Made by a program: the position numbers and the translations under genes. A DNA stretch of 46,142 nt from assembly GCA_900316975.1 (NCBI GenBank), contig ONFA01000032.1:1-46142 (forward strand), in the 5' to 3' direction. Under the pieces are notes generated by a model that saw only the letters and a program-made list of their open reading frames with translations, did no database searches and had not been told where the DNA came from. Of this stretch, positions 38,695-46,142 are shown one piece after another; positions within the stretch are counted from its first letter, which is position 1, and the number at the start of each line of letters is the position of its first letter. The stretch is from an uncultured Prevotellaceae bacterium (GTDB lineage: Bacteria; Bacteroidota; Bacteroidia; Bacteroidales; Bacteroidaceae).

Positions 38695-39171
38695 TTAGAA
38701 GCGGAAGTGTGCGAATGCACGGTTAGCCTCAGCCATGCGGTGCATATCCTCCTTACGCTTGAATGCGCCACCCTGCTGGTTGAAGGCGTCCATAATCTCG
38801 GCAGAGAGTTTGTCAGCCATGCTCTTTCCCGAACGCTTGCGGGCGAAAGAAATCATGTTCTTCATCGAGATTGCCTCCTTGCGGTCCGCACGGATTTCCG
38901 TTGGCACCTGGAATGTTGCACCACCGATACGACGGCTCTTTACCTCCACCTGTGGAGTGATGTTGTCCAGAGCTGTCTTCCAGATTTCGAGCGGGGACTT
39001 CTCCTCGTTCTTCATCTTGTTCTCTACATTCTTCAAAGCAGTATAGAAGATGGTGTAAGCCACGCTCTTCTTCCCGTCATACATGAGGTTGTTAACAAAC
39101 TTTGTCACCTTCACATCTCCGTAAACTGGATCTGGAAGCACCACACGCTTCTTTGGTTTAGCTTTTCTCAT
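38695..39171 (-). CDS. rpsG: 30S ribosomal protein S7
   Basis: Organises the 30S head; in Escherichia coli it represses the str operon by binding the rpsL-rpsG intercistronic RNA. The 158-aa product has the signature [20 protein letters not shown] and [20 protein letters not shown]. The 160-bp gap upstream is the same place as the enterobacterial S7 operator, and a 26-codon ORF there overlaps the rpsG start by ATGA. Confidence 0.99.
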   Translation of the reverse strand: MRKAKPKKRVVLPDPVYGDVKVTKFVNNLMYDGKKSVAYTIFYTALKNVENKMKNEEKSPLEIWKTALDNITPQVEVKSRRIGGATFQVPTEIRADRKEAISMKNMISFARKRSGKSMADKLSAEIMDAFNQQGGAFKRKEDMHRMAEANRAFAHFRF

Positions 39172-39331
39172 TTTTTTGTTTGATTTAATCTTTCTTTAGT
39201 CTGAGGCTGCATACTGTGTGTGTCTTCAACGCCCACTCTGAGGGGCATTTACTCAACCCTTCAAGCATTTCCGTCAAACCAAACGTTGTGAAAAAACTGT
39301 TGTTCTCTTTTAGTTACTGTAAGAAAAAGGA
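39168..39331 (-). promoter_or_regulatory. rpsL-rpsG intercistronic region with a possible coupled small ORF
   Basis: This 160-bp spacer contains an ATG at 39248 opening 26 codons (MPLRVGVEDTHSMQ and on) that stop at 39168 in a 4-bp ATGA overlap with rpsG. A GAAGGG stretch lies about 10 nt before that ATG. A short gccc/gggc stem falls at the ORF start. It may be a translated leader, a site for S7 feedback, or chance. Confidence 0.4.
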
Positions 39332-39712
39332 TTACTTCTTAGCCTTTGGACGCTTAGCGCCATACTTAGAGCGGCGCTGCGTGCGGCTTGCTACACCTGC
39401 GGTATCAAGCGCACCACGGATGATGTGATAACGTACACCTGGGAGGTCCTTCACACGACCACCGCGCACCAGCACGATGGAGTGCTCCTGAAGGTTGTGT
39501 CCTTCTCCTGGAATGTAGGAGTTCACTTCCTTCTTGTTTGTCAGACGAACACGAGCGACCTTTCTCATCGCTGAATTAGGCTTCTTAGGAGTGGTGGTAT
39601 AAACGCGAACGCATACACCGCGACGCTGAGGGCATGAATCCAAAGCTGGAGACTTGCTCTTATCTACCAACACCTTACGGCCTTTTCTTACCAATTGTTG
39701 AATAGTAGGCAT
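39332..39712 (-). CDS. rpsL: 30S ribosomal protein S12
   Basis: Decoding-centre protein. The 126-aa sequence carries [20 protein letters not shown] and [20 protein letters not shown]; the Lys residues altered in streptomycin-resistant mutants of other bacteria are wild type. It is the first gene of the ribosomal block, with a leader of about 230 nt from the nearest consensus -7 element. Confidence 0.99.
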   Translation of the reverse strand: MPTIQQLVRKGRKVLVDKSKSPALDSCPQRRGVCVRVYTTTPKKPNSAMRKVARVRLTNKKEVNSYIPGEGHNLQEHSIVLVRGGRVKDLPGVRYHIIRGALDTAGVASRTQRRSKYGAKRPKAKK

Positions 39713-39949
39713 TTTGTTTAATTTTTTATTGTGTTATTTATTAATGATAGTCATTTTTGTCCGAGCGCCTACCATATCCCTTCCACCCGAAGGGGAAACC
39801 ATTCCTTTATGGTCAGCGACTCGCTTTGCTTCGTGCTAAAATCATGTGTCGTTCGTCACCGCTCACGTGTCCATCTTCACCTTGGGAAAATCTTCTCACA
39901 CGACACTCAATGTACCTAACTAAGGCACGCACTACTCCAAAAAGTGGTG
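39713..39949 (-). promoter_or_regulatory. Long 5' leader of the str/ribosomal operon
   Basis: About 230 nt separate the predicted start of transcription from the rpsL ATG. The proximal 50 nt are AT-rich. The rest contains GC-richer segments with short self-complementary pieces (for example cccttcgggtgg-type stems near 39783-39800). No protein of known family is encoded. A ribosomal-protein feedback structure is plausible but I cannot fold it reliably. Confidence 0.4.
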
Positions 39950-39957
39950 CAAAGTTA
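39950..39957 (-). promoter_or_regulatory. Candidate -7 element for the ribosomal block
   Basis: TAACTTTG on the minus strand is an exact TAnnTTTG match. No TTTG lies 19-21 bp upstream; the nearest one (39970-39973) is only 12 bp away, so the promoter is incomplete by the usual rule. It is the best candidate before rpsL. Confidence 0.5.
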
Positions 39958-40121
39958 CGGATTTTCTGCCAAACAGCAGCTTTTTTAAGTGCCATTTTTC
40001 GCCAAGCACCCCCTTTTAATTCATTTTTTAATATTATTTAACATCGTTTGACCTCAAAAGTCCCGCCTTTCCTCATCTATCATCGGAAGAAACCCAAACA
40101 GGTGAGACCTACAAACGCATC

Positions 40122-40166
40122 AAAAAGGCTGACCTCAGCAAGTTCCACTCGCAAAGGTCAGTCTTT
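40122..40166 (-). terminator. Terminator downstream of the DUF3467 gene
   Basis: On the minus strand AAAGACTGACCT and AGGTCAGCCTTT pair over 12 bp with one wobble around a 19-nt loop, followed by further T residues (TTTTT in all). It lies 33 bp past the DUF3467 stop and separates that gene from the ribosomal leader. Confidence 0.75.
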
Positions 40167-40199
40167 CCTTTATATTATAAATATGTACGCGCGAAAGCC

Positions 40200-40520
40200 C
40201 TACGCCTCACCCTGCTTGATGGAGAAAGGCGCAATTGTTCTGCCCTCCTCCTGTTGCGCCTGAGTCAGCCTAATTGCACCAAACTGCTGTTCATACTTCC
40301 TCACATTGTCCTGCAAAGCCATAAGCAGCCGTTTCGCATGCTCAGGAGCCATAATGATACGGCTCCTCACCTGTGCCTTCGGCATGCCAGGCATCATCTG
40401 GATGAAGTCTGCCACAAATTCACTACTTGAATGAGTAAGGATGGCGAGGTTAGAATATGTACCCTCTGCCACCTCAGGCTTCAGTTCAATCTGAAGCTGT
40501 TGATTGTTGTTATCTGCCAT
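40200..40520 (-). CDS. DUF3467 family protein
   Basis: A 106-aa cytoplasmic protein with no signal peptide. It matches the Bacteroidetes DUF3467 pattern: QLQIELKPEVAEGTYSNLA near the start, THSSSEFVADFIQMMPG, then a motif VRSRIIMAPEHAKRLLMALQ and a polar tail. No function is established for the family. It follows the pectate lyase gene by 48 bp on the same strand, so the two may be co-transcribed, although it is probably housekeeping. Confidence 0.88.
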   Translation of the reverse strand: MADNNNQQLQIELKPEVAEGTYSNLAILTHSSSEFVADFIQMMPGMPKAQVRSRIIMAPEHAKRLLMALQDNVRKYEQQFGAIRLTQAQQEEGRTIAPFSIKQGEA

Positions 40521-40568
40521 AATAATATTATTTGTTAAGTTTAAAGTACTTATTCAACGCTTCATACA

Positions 40569-41666
40569 TCATTTCGTCCCCCTGTATCGGTCAATCACCT
40601 TTTTGGGGTTATTGCCCACCCAAGTATAGCCGTTCCTCCGCTCATAATCCACTTCCGACAGTTTCTTGCGGGGCACTCCGCTGCGGTCGCAGAACATCGG
40701 TTCCGCATGTTCCAAATCGTAAAACCGCGCCCATAGCGGTTCCGCACCCTCACGTTCCAACAGACGCACATCCTTCTTTCCCTCTTCGTTCGTGAAACGC
40801 TCAAGCATCACATTCTTCATCACATGTGACTCCAGCCACTCCACACCACATCTCACAGCCTCGCTCACCTCCTCCGAAGGATTCTCCACATCCATCAACA
40901 ATTCCAAGATGCCACACGTCTCACCCATGCCCGAATATGAAGGCAACTCATACGCGCGAGCCTTCACTGGCGCAAGCGTCACCTTATCATGCTGCTGACA
41001 CCACACCGTTCGATGCCCTTCCTTCCATGCTTCCGTGCCATACTCCAACACCCTACCCTGCTCATCCACGCGAATCTGGCAATCCAACACACACTGCAAA
41101 CCCCGTTCATAAGCCACCTGACACTTTTTCCTCAAACCCTTCTCCACACCCATGAGCTGGAATCTGCCGTTTTCCACAGCCACATCACGCAACATTTTCA
41201 GTGCATTCACCATCGCATTGTCGTTAAACGTGATTTGTGAGGAATAAGCCTCAGCCTTCCTCTCTGGGAAATACTGAGGAAAACCACCATTCTTATACTG
41301 CATCTTCAGCAAATACTCCACGCCCAACATGAAAGCCTTCGTGTAGCGCTCACGTTTCTCTGCCACCACCTCCTTATCCAGCGTTCTGAAATTCTCCGCC
41401 ATCGCCTTGTCCAGCTTCTCCACTGCCTTCACCAATATTTCCATCTCACCGGTTGTAGCGCCATTGTCAATCGTGGCGCCCACGCCCTTCCGCCAGCTCC
41501 ATGCCTCCTTCGGGTCAACCCCTTTCAGCCAGTCCTGGTTCTTTGGCCATCCACCCGACTTCATCTGATACTTCACGATGGAGTCAGCTATCTGCTGCAC
41601 ATTCCGCTGAGCGAACAAACTTAGCGCCACACAACAACATGACAATATGACCACGATACGTTTCAT
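40569..41666 (-). CDS. Secreted pectate lyase, family PL10
   Basis: Cleaves polygalacturonate by calcium-dependent beta-elimination. The 365-aa product has a signal peptide (1-19) and the alpha/alpha-barrel motifs of PL10: GGWPKN (38-43), ATIDNGAT (64-71), GGFPQYFP (127-134), ITFNDNAM (145-152), WCQQHD (222-227), ARAYELPS (236-243) and a C-terminal ARFYDLE. Residues 1-20 lack a clear lipobox (SLFAQ), so it is probably periplasmic or secreted. It has its own promoter and no transporter next to it. Substrate specificity is inferred from the family. Confidence 0.93.
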   Translation of the reverse strand: MKRIVVILSCCCVALSLFAQRNVQQIADSIVKYQMKSGGWPKNQDWLKGVDPKEAWSWRKGVGATIDNGATTGEMEILVKAVEKLDKAMAENFRTLDKEVVAEKRERYTKAFMLGVEYLLKMQYKNGGFPQYFPERKAEAYSSQITFNDNAMVNALKMLRDVAVENGRFQLMGVEKGLRKKCQVAYERGLQCVLDCQIRVDEQGRVLEYGTEAWKEGHRTVWCQQHDKVTLAPVKARAYELPSYSGMGETCGILELLMDVENPSEEVSEAVRCGVEWLESHVMKNVMLERFTNEEGKKDVRLLEREGAEPLWARFYDLEHAEPMFCDRSGVPRKKLSEVDYERRNGYTWVGNNPKKVIDRYRGTK

Positions 41667-41694
41667 GCGAATTAGCTTGCTATCATTGTTGTTG

Positions 41695-41726
41695 CAAAGT
41701 TACTGCTTTTTTACCAACCACCCAAA
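41695..41726 (-). promoter_or_regulatory. Bacteroidetes-type promoter of the pectate lyase gene
   Basis: On the minus strand TTTG (41723-41726), 20 bp, then TAACTTTG (41695-41702), an exact consensus match. The start would be near 41688, about 22 nt before the ATG. Confidence 0.75.
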
Positions 41727-41810
41727 TTTTATCAGTATTAGTTCAAAAAGGTCGTTGGCAAAGTTATGGCCATTTGACATTGGTGACCACATTCGTTTCA
41801 CAAGAACATC

Positions 41811-44447
41811 TTATTGATTCACCAACACCTTTCCATCTGGTGTCATACCCTCCACACTAATATACATTTCCTTACAAGAGGAATTATTGAAAAATTCCAC
41901 TTTGGCTTTTCCCTCATCATCTGTGATGATATCCGGGTTCCAATAAAGGGTGCGACGGAAGTCAGCCATCGGAGGCAGCACGTTGTAGTCCTCCATTTGG
42001 AAAGTCGACGCCTCGTTAAAACCTTGGAAATAAGTACGCCTTAAACCCTTGTTGCTTTCTGTAGTGAATGTCGTGTGCAGATAGACATAGATGCGTACCC
42101 TATTATCATCGGTTCTGGGGTCGTCTGGAACAATGTAGATGGATTTGACGTCGCTTAAGAAGAGTCCCTCCGGTCTTTCCCCGACACGATGAACGTCATC
42201 TGCAAGATTTTGACGTTCTCCATTGTTAAATATCCATTCAACGCTTTTCCCATCATATTGGTAAACATATCTCCGGGAAATAGGCGAAGAACCCGTCAAC
42301 GTAGCACCAGACATGGCCATATATGTCGTCGAATGGGCATAATTTAACGGAACACTACTGCCATAGATATTTGTCGGTTCCGGCTCTTCGCGATAAGTGA
42401 AGAGCGGATTTCTCTTTTTCAAATAGTCCAACATATAAGGATCCCGTTCCCCATCGTCAAGGGCCTTGTCCAACTCCCTTTCGATATTGTAATACAGGGT
42501 TGCGTATTGACGGCCATATGCCTCGTTCTTATATCTCCAGTCATCATTCGTGAAGTATCTCTTCTTCACCGTCACATTCTCCAGCACATGTTCCTTCTCC
42601 GTAATGGGGACATATTCATCATCCTCAAACGCATCGGCAGGATTCCACACAAAGGCATTGGGAGCCAAAGGATGTTGGATTTCCGCCTCTGCTGGTGTGA
42701 TGTATCTGGGTTTCGGAGAGAACTGCCGGTCAATACCCACAAGGTAAGTCTTGCGTTTCTCCTCCTTCAATTTTCTCGTCGTGTAAATACACAACCTCCA
42801 TTCCCCATTCATAAACGGCATCTCAAAGGCATAATTTCCCAACGAGTCCGTGTATGTTTGTCCCAACATGCTCTGCCCATATTGATTCCACATGATGACA
42901 TACATGTGAACATGATTCACAGGGTTATGTTTGCGATACACCTTCAGTGTGCCGTTCAGATACATCTTGTCCTCAATGGGCTGAGGCTTGCGGAAAACGT
43001 AACGCTCCGTCATCAACCGCCAGTCATAGCGCCTCCACCCCTGTGTCAACATCAGCATGTCGGCACTTTTGCGGTGTTCAGCATCATCCTCCTCAAAGTA
43101 ATAATCCACATGGGGAATATACCCTCTCACTTCCGACGACAGTAACATCCACGTCTTCATATTGCCCTGCTTGCCGTTCGTCATCGTGTGAGCATCCATG
43201 GCAGAAAACGACAGGTTTGCATGAGGTTGTGTCTGCAACTCCATCTCCACCTTTCCGCATGGTTTCAGTCTTGCGGTCTTAGTCACCACGCGGATATCGT
43301 CAGCAGGGTCAGGTTCTGGACGTTTGAAGAAGAGGCGTTCCGCCATGATTCTTCCTAAGCAGTCAAACACTGTCATCTGATTCACCCCATCCGGCATCGA
43401 TTGCCTGCCCATCTCTATCTCCACGAGTGGCACAGCCGTCAGTGTGTCACAACGAATGATGTTGCCATTGTTCATCAAGACATATCCCAGCAGATTACCG
43501 CACACACTATCCGAACATTGCAAGGTGGCAATCATCCTCTCGCTGATGGCATCCACCGAGAGAGCGCACCCCTGCTTCAATGCACGAGGCAACGTGAAAA
43601 ACTGCACCTGACTCTTCTCATTCGTCTTCAAGTTCTTCATCTGGTAGGTGAGTTCGCCCGCATCAGGCACCACCTCAAAGAGTCCCCTTCCCAACGAATC
43701 CGTCTCCACAGCGGCAAGCACATCGCCCGCCTCGTTCATCACAAAACCCTCACCTTGATGGGGGCGTCCATTATCATCCACCGCCAATAGTGCCACACGG
43801 CATCGTTTACCCACAATCAGATTGCCCCCTTCTGGATAGAATTGTACACTGATGGTCTTCATCAGACTATCGGAATAGATACCCTCGTCAATCGCCTTCT
43901 GATAAAGCGAATCATCGCTGGTGCGATTGTTCGGGTCACGATTAGCATATAGCCTTCTGCTGATGGTCGGCTCTGAATAGTCGCCCTCATTCTTTGGAGC
44001 CTTGAATATCGGGAACACCCGTGAGAACACCGCATTCGTACCCCAATTCGTCATATAACGTGTATAAGCCCTCACCTCATAGAAGCCGGAACCGAACAGC
44101 GTGTCCAACTTCATGTCGCCATGCGCCACACCCAGCGAGTCGATGGGATATTTGCGCAACTTCACCACATCTCCCGTCGGGTTCAGCAGTTCCACATACA
44201 ACACCTTGCTCAAATCAGTGGCACGTCCGATGTCTGTCCTCACCACGTATGCCTTAAACCATAAGGTTTCATTCTCAAAATAGCCCACGTTGTCGAAGTG
44301 AAGATACACCTTCTCCTGCGGCACCACCTTGTTGAAGTTCATTGCCTTCTGCAGGTATGTCAGCAGATTCCCCTTCTTCACGCCACTCTGTGCATGAAGC
44401 ATCGAAACCGAAAGCGCTAATAATATAATGTAAAGAACCCTTTTCAT
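41811..44447 (-). CDS. Large exported protein with MG2-like domains
   Basis: The 878-aa product has a signal peptide (1-19). Its N-terminal part (about 35-260) resembles macroglobulin MG2-type beta domains: EKVYLHFDNVGYFENETLWF, then GFYEVRAYTRYMTN and SVQFYPEGGNLIVGKRCRVA. The middle has a regulatory-like beta domain (about 520-580), and the C-terminus has RRTLYWNPDIITDDEGKAKV and EFFNNSSCKEMYISVEGMTP. This layout occurs in Bacteroidetes proteins annotated as MG2 or TonB-plug-like, of unknown function. No thioester motif is visible. It is the third gene of the sigma-factor operon, 12 bp after the membrane protein, so it may be the regulon's main output or part of the sensing system. Confidence 0.85.
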   Translation of the reverse strand: MKRVLYIILLALSVSMLHAQSGVKKGNLLTYLQKAMNFNKVVPQEKVYLHFDNVGYFENETLWFKAYVVRTDIGRATDLSKVLYVELLNPTGDVVKLRKYPIDSLGVAHGDMKLDTLFGSGFYEVRAYTRYMTNWGTNAVFSRVFPIFKAPKNEGDYSEPTISRRLYANRDPNNRTSDDSLYQKAIDEGIYSDSLMKTISVQFYPEGGNLIVGKRCRVALLAVDDNGRPHQGEGFVMNEAGDVLAAVETDSLGRGLFEVVPDAGELTYQMKNLKTNEKSQVQFFTLPRALKQGCALSVDAISERMIATLQCSDSVCGNLLGYVLMNNGNIIRCDTLTAVPLVEIEMGRQSMPDGVNQMTVFDCLGRIMAERLFFKRPEPDPADDIRVVTKTARLKPCGKVEMELQTQPHANLSFSAMDAHTMTNGKQGNMKTWMLLSSEVRGYIPHVDYYFEEDDAEHRKSADMLMLTQGWRRYDWRLMTERYVFRKPQPIEDKMYLNGTLKVYRKHNPVNHVHMYVIMWNQYGQSMLGQTYTDSLGNYAFEMPFMNGEWRLCIYTTRKLKEEKRKTYLVGIDRQFSPKPRYITPAEAEIQHPLAPNAFVWNPADAFEDDEYVPITEKEHVLENVTVKKRYFTNDDWRYKNEAYGRQYATLYYNIERELDKALDDGERDPYMLDYLKKRNPLFTYREEPEPTNIYGSSVPLNYAHSTTYMAMSGATLTGSSPISRRYVYQYDGKSVEWIFNNGERQNLADDVHRVGERPEGLFLSDVKSIYIVPDDPRTDDNRVRIYVYLHTTFTTESNKGLRRTYFQGFNEASTFQMEDYNVLPPMADFRRTLYWNPDIITDDEGKAKVEFFNNSSCKEMYISVEGMTPDGKVLVNQ

Positions 44448-44459
44448 ACAGCGAGCATT

Positions 44460-45368
44460 TTAATCATTCATACACAAGCTACACGTAGGGAAATCCAGCA
44501 GCGCCAAAGCATCCTTGTAGGAATACGTCTTGCCATCCGGATTCAAAACCGCTTTCTTATAGTAAATACGCACATCAGCCGTCAACAATCGACCATTCTG
44601 CACATACACGAAATCATTCTCCTTCTTCTCGCCTTTATAGACATACATCAGCCCTTTGTCAATTTTACCGGAAGGGTATTTGATGAGCACCGTGTCATTC
44701 TCCTCTATCGTCACACACTCCACTGCCGACACATTCGCCTTCGTCTCCTCATCCTTGTCCGGTTCCCATGTCAACGAATAGCGCAATGCGAAAGGCGTGT
44801 TGGGAATCAGAAGCCAACACACATCCATATCCTCAACAGCAGGTTCTGTCACGGCAGGCTCTGAAGTAAGAGGTTCGGCAATGACAGATTCTGCCACGAG
44901 CGGTTCTTGCACAGTCATTTCATCTTTCTCCTTCAGTCCTTCTTCTCCCAACACCGTAGTTTTTGCCACAGAAATAGATGGTATCGGATTTCCGACCCTC
45001 TTTCCTGGTATTCTTTCCGCATGTTCAGCAACAGACCCAATATTATCTTCCACCAAATCTTTCACATTCGCCACCTGTGCATCGTCATTTTTAGCCGTTG
45101 CTTGCAGTGGATTATGCACATCCTTATGCATCACATGGAGTGCCACACCCACCAAAAGCGCTAATGCGGCTGCGATGCCTATAGCAAACCCGACACGTCG
45201 GCGACGACGTATGGTCATCTTCTTTACCTCCTCCTCTCGTCTGATGCGTTCCATCAGCCGATCGGTGAAGCCCTCGGAAAGTTTCGCCTTTTCAGCTTGC
45301 TCATCTATGCGCTGCATGACGATACGCAACGCCTTGTCCTTTTGAGGTATGTTATAATCCGTTGTCAT
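44460..45368 (-). CDS. Single-pass membrane protein, putative anti-sigma factor
   Basis: A 302-aa protein that I do not assign to a known family. The N-terminal 58 residues are charged and helical and presumably cytoplasmic, followed by a basic cluster and one membrane segment at about 59-80 (VGFAIGIAAALALLVGVALH). The outer part has a Glu/Pro/Ala-rich linker and a folded end with TVLIKYPSGKIDKGLMYVY. The chosen ATG overlaps the sigma-factor stop by 4 bp (ATGA); an ATG at 45416 would extend 16 residues into the sigma gene. Position and topology suggest an anti-sigma factor, but no zinc or FecR signature is present. Confidence 0.8.
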   Translation of the reverse strand: MTTDYNIPQKDKALRIVMQRIDEQAEKAKLSEGFTDRLMERIRREEEVKKMTIRRRRRVGFAIGIAAALALLVGVALHVMHKDVHNPLQATAKNDDAQVANVKDLVEDNIGSVAEHAERIPGKRVGNPIPSISVAKTTVLGEEGLKEKDEMTVQEPLVAESVIAEPLTSEPAVTEPAVEDMDVCWLLIPNTPFALRYSLTWEPDKDEETKANVSAVECVTIEENDTVLIKYPSGKIDKGLMYVYKGEKKENDFVYVQNGRLLTADVRIYYKKAVLNPDGKTYSYKDALALLDFPTCSLCMND

Positions 45369-45949
45369 GTTTCTTCGAGGTCGATGATGGTTTGATGTAT
45401 TTTCTTTCTGAGCCACTGGAGACGTGATCGCAGGTAAGAATCCGGGTGGTCAACTATATAGGCTATCTCTCGGAGAGGATGCCCGCCTTGATAGTAGAGG
45501 CTGAGGAGCAGTTGGTCTTCTGGAGCCAGCTGACTAACAGCCTGTTGGAGCCGTGCAAGGCGTTCGTCAGTAGTGTCGTTCAGCAGTTCGTCGGTAGTAT
45601 GGTCAGGCAGTTCCTCCACCTCGACTTCCATTTTTGCCCACCGCTTTCGCGACTCATGTCGAAGACGTTTCAACGCCGTGTGATAAGCGATACGCAGCAG
45701 CCACGTTCTGAAACTCGCCCTTTCCGCATCGAAACGGTGCAGACATTGGAAGGCACCCACCAAGGCATCCTGTGTCACTTCTTCTGCATCTTCTGGCGAC
45801 GGAATCATGCGTGCAACAAATTTCTGCACACTTGGTCCATGTCGATCGGCGAGTGGTCTGAACTGCTCTGTATGTCCGTCAAGCACATTCCTGATGAGAA
45901 CCGTGTCCTCGACGGTGATAATCTGTCTACTGTCTGCTATTCGCTTCAT
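45365..45949 (-). CDS. ECF-type RNA polymerase sigma factor
   Basis: A 194-aa group 4 sigma factor. Region 2 spans about residues 17-100 (FVARMIPSPEDAEEVTQDAL, FQCLHRFDAERASFRTWLLR, IAYHTALKRLRHE) and region 4 about 127-185 (LQQAVSQLAPEDQLLLSLYY, PLREIAYIV, YLRSRLQWLRKKI). No region 3 is present. It heads a three-gene operon with the membrane protein (ATGA overlap) and the MG2-like protein. No clear promoter of the housekeeping type lies before it, which would fit autoregulation. The trigger is not known. Confidence 0.95.
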   Translation of the reverse strand: MKRIADSRQIITVEDTVLIRNVLDGHTEQFRPLADRHGPSVQKFVARMIPSPEDAEEVTQDALVGAFQCLHRFDAERASFRTWLLRIAYHTALKRLRHESRKRWAKMEVEVEELPDHTTDELLNDTTDERLARLQQAVSQLAPEDQLLLSLYYQGGHPLREIAYIVDHPDSYLRSRLQWLRKKIHQTIIDLEET

Positions 45950-46069
45950 TCGTATTGTCTTCTACCGCCATATTCCCCTTTTTTTGAAAAATGTATAATA
46001 AAAGACAAACTTTTTTTTGTCAAAAACCCATTTTTTAACATTTTGCGAATTCAACAAGCAAGTGCAAAT
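45950..46069. other. 120-bp gap between sigma factor and IS30 transposase
   Basis: AT-rich, with several long A/T runs (45978-46036). It must hold both the promoter of the sigma-factor operon and the terminal repeat of the IS element, whose exact edge cannot be set because the other end lies outside the window. No consensus TTTG/TAnnTTTG pair with correct spacing is visible. Confidence 0.5.
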
Positions 46070-46142
46070 TTACAACAAGTAATTGAAAAACTCCTCAATT
46101 GGAGTTGAAAAATTGAGTTTCTTTCTTGGCCTTGTATTGATT
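46070..46142 (-). CDS. IS30-family transposase, C-terminal end (partial)
   Basis: The last 23 codons of a minus-strand gene that runs off the window. They read INTRPRKKLNFSTPIEEF and end in FNYLL before the stop at 46070-46072. The NTRPRKxLNFxTPxEEF pattern is the hallmark C-terminus of IS30-family transposases, just after the catalytic Glu region. Whether the whole gene is intact cannot be seen. Confidence 0.88.
   Translation of the reverse strand, partial: INTRPRKKLNFSTPIEEFFNYLL

Noticed and set aside
38080..39183. 367-codon plus-strand ORF opposite fusA and rpsG
   Set aside because: Antisense to two highly conserved genes, with no family resemblance; a shadow of biased codon use.
39813..39995. 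60-codon minus-strand ORF in the rpsL leader
   Set aside because: It begins upstream of the predicted transcription start, has no similarity to known families, and overlaps likely regulatory sequence.
41759..41766. Second TAACTTTG upstream of the pectate lyase
   Set aside because: It matches the -7 consensus but has no TTTG 19-21 bp upstream, whereas the element at 41695-41726 is complete.
1..46142. tRNA, rRNA, CRISPR array or replication origin
   Set aside because: I found no cloverleaf, rRNA segment or regularly spaced repeat array; the only repeat cluster is the three-copy element at 18220-18308.

Overview
The window looks like chromosomal DNA of a Bacteroidales bacterium, most likely Prevotella or a close relative. 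The evidence is the SusC/SusD pairs, the Bacteroidetes-type promoters (TTTG, 19-20 bp, TAnnTTTG), the near absence of Shine-Dalgarno sites, and ribosomal proteins with Bacteroidetes-type sequences. The genus is inferred from protein style only. Every gene I support lies on the minus strand, so transcription runs from high to low coordinates.

Bases 1-17833 hold a seven-gene glycan-uptake operon. In transcription order it reads FAS1 lipoprotein (949 aa), SusC, SusD, FAS1 lipoprotein (710 aa), an intra-operon hairpin, FAS1 lipoprotein (638 aa), SusC, SusD, terminator (61-90). It therefore has two SusC/SusD transporter pairs and three fasciclin-domain surface lipoproteins, with no regulator and no enzyme inside the operon. 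A separately transcribed multidomain GH43 enzyme (18395-21355), resembling endo-arabinanases, lies just upstream with its own promoter and terminator. The 560-bp gap between them holds a striking three-copy repeat that can form two competing hairpins.

Bases 21441-39957 hold the merged str-S10-spc-alpha ribosomal block in standard gene order: rpsL, rpsG, fusA, rpsJ, rplCDWB, rpsS, rplV, rpsC, rplP, rpmC, rpsQ, rplNXE, rpsN, rpsH, rplFR, rpsE, rpmD, rplO, secY, map, infA, rpmJ, rpsM, rpsK, rpsD, rpoA, rplQ. It ends at a strong intrinsic terminator (21441-21475). Larger spacers with possible regulatory content occur at rpsL-rpsG, fusA-rpsJ, rpsN-rpsH and rpsK-rpsD. The oddest point is the rplR/rpsE junction: L18 lacks its conserved C-terminal end, S5 lacks its usual N-terminal segment, and the two genes overlap. 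This looks like a deletion of roughly 100 bp across the boundary of two core genes, either real or an assembly error.

Bases 40122-46142 hold a DUF3467 gene, a secreted family-10 pectate lyase with its own promoter, and an operon of an ECF sigma factor, a single-pass membrane protein in the anti-sigma position, and a large exported MG2-like protein. The window ends inside the 3' end of an IS30-family transposase gene. The pectate lyase and the arabinanase-like GH43 on either side of the ribosomal block suggest a pectin-using lifestyle; that is an inference.
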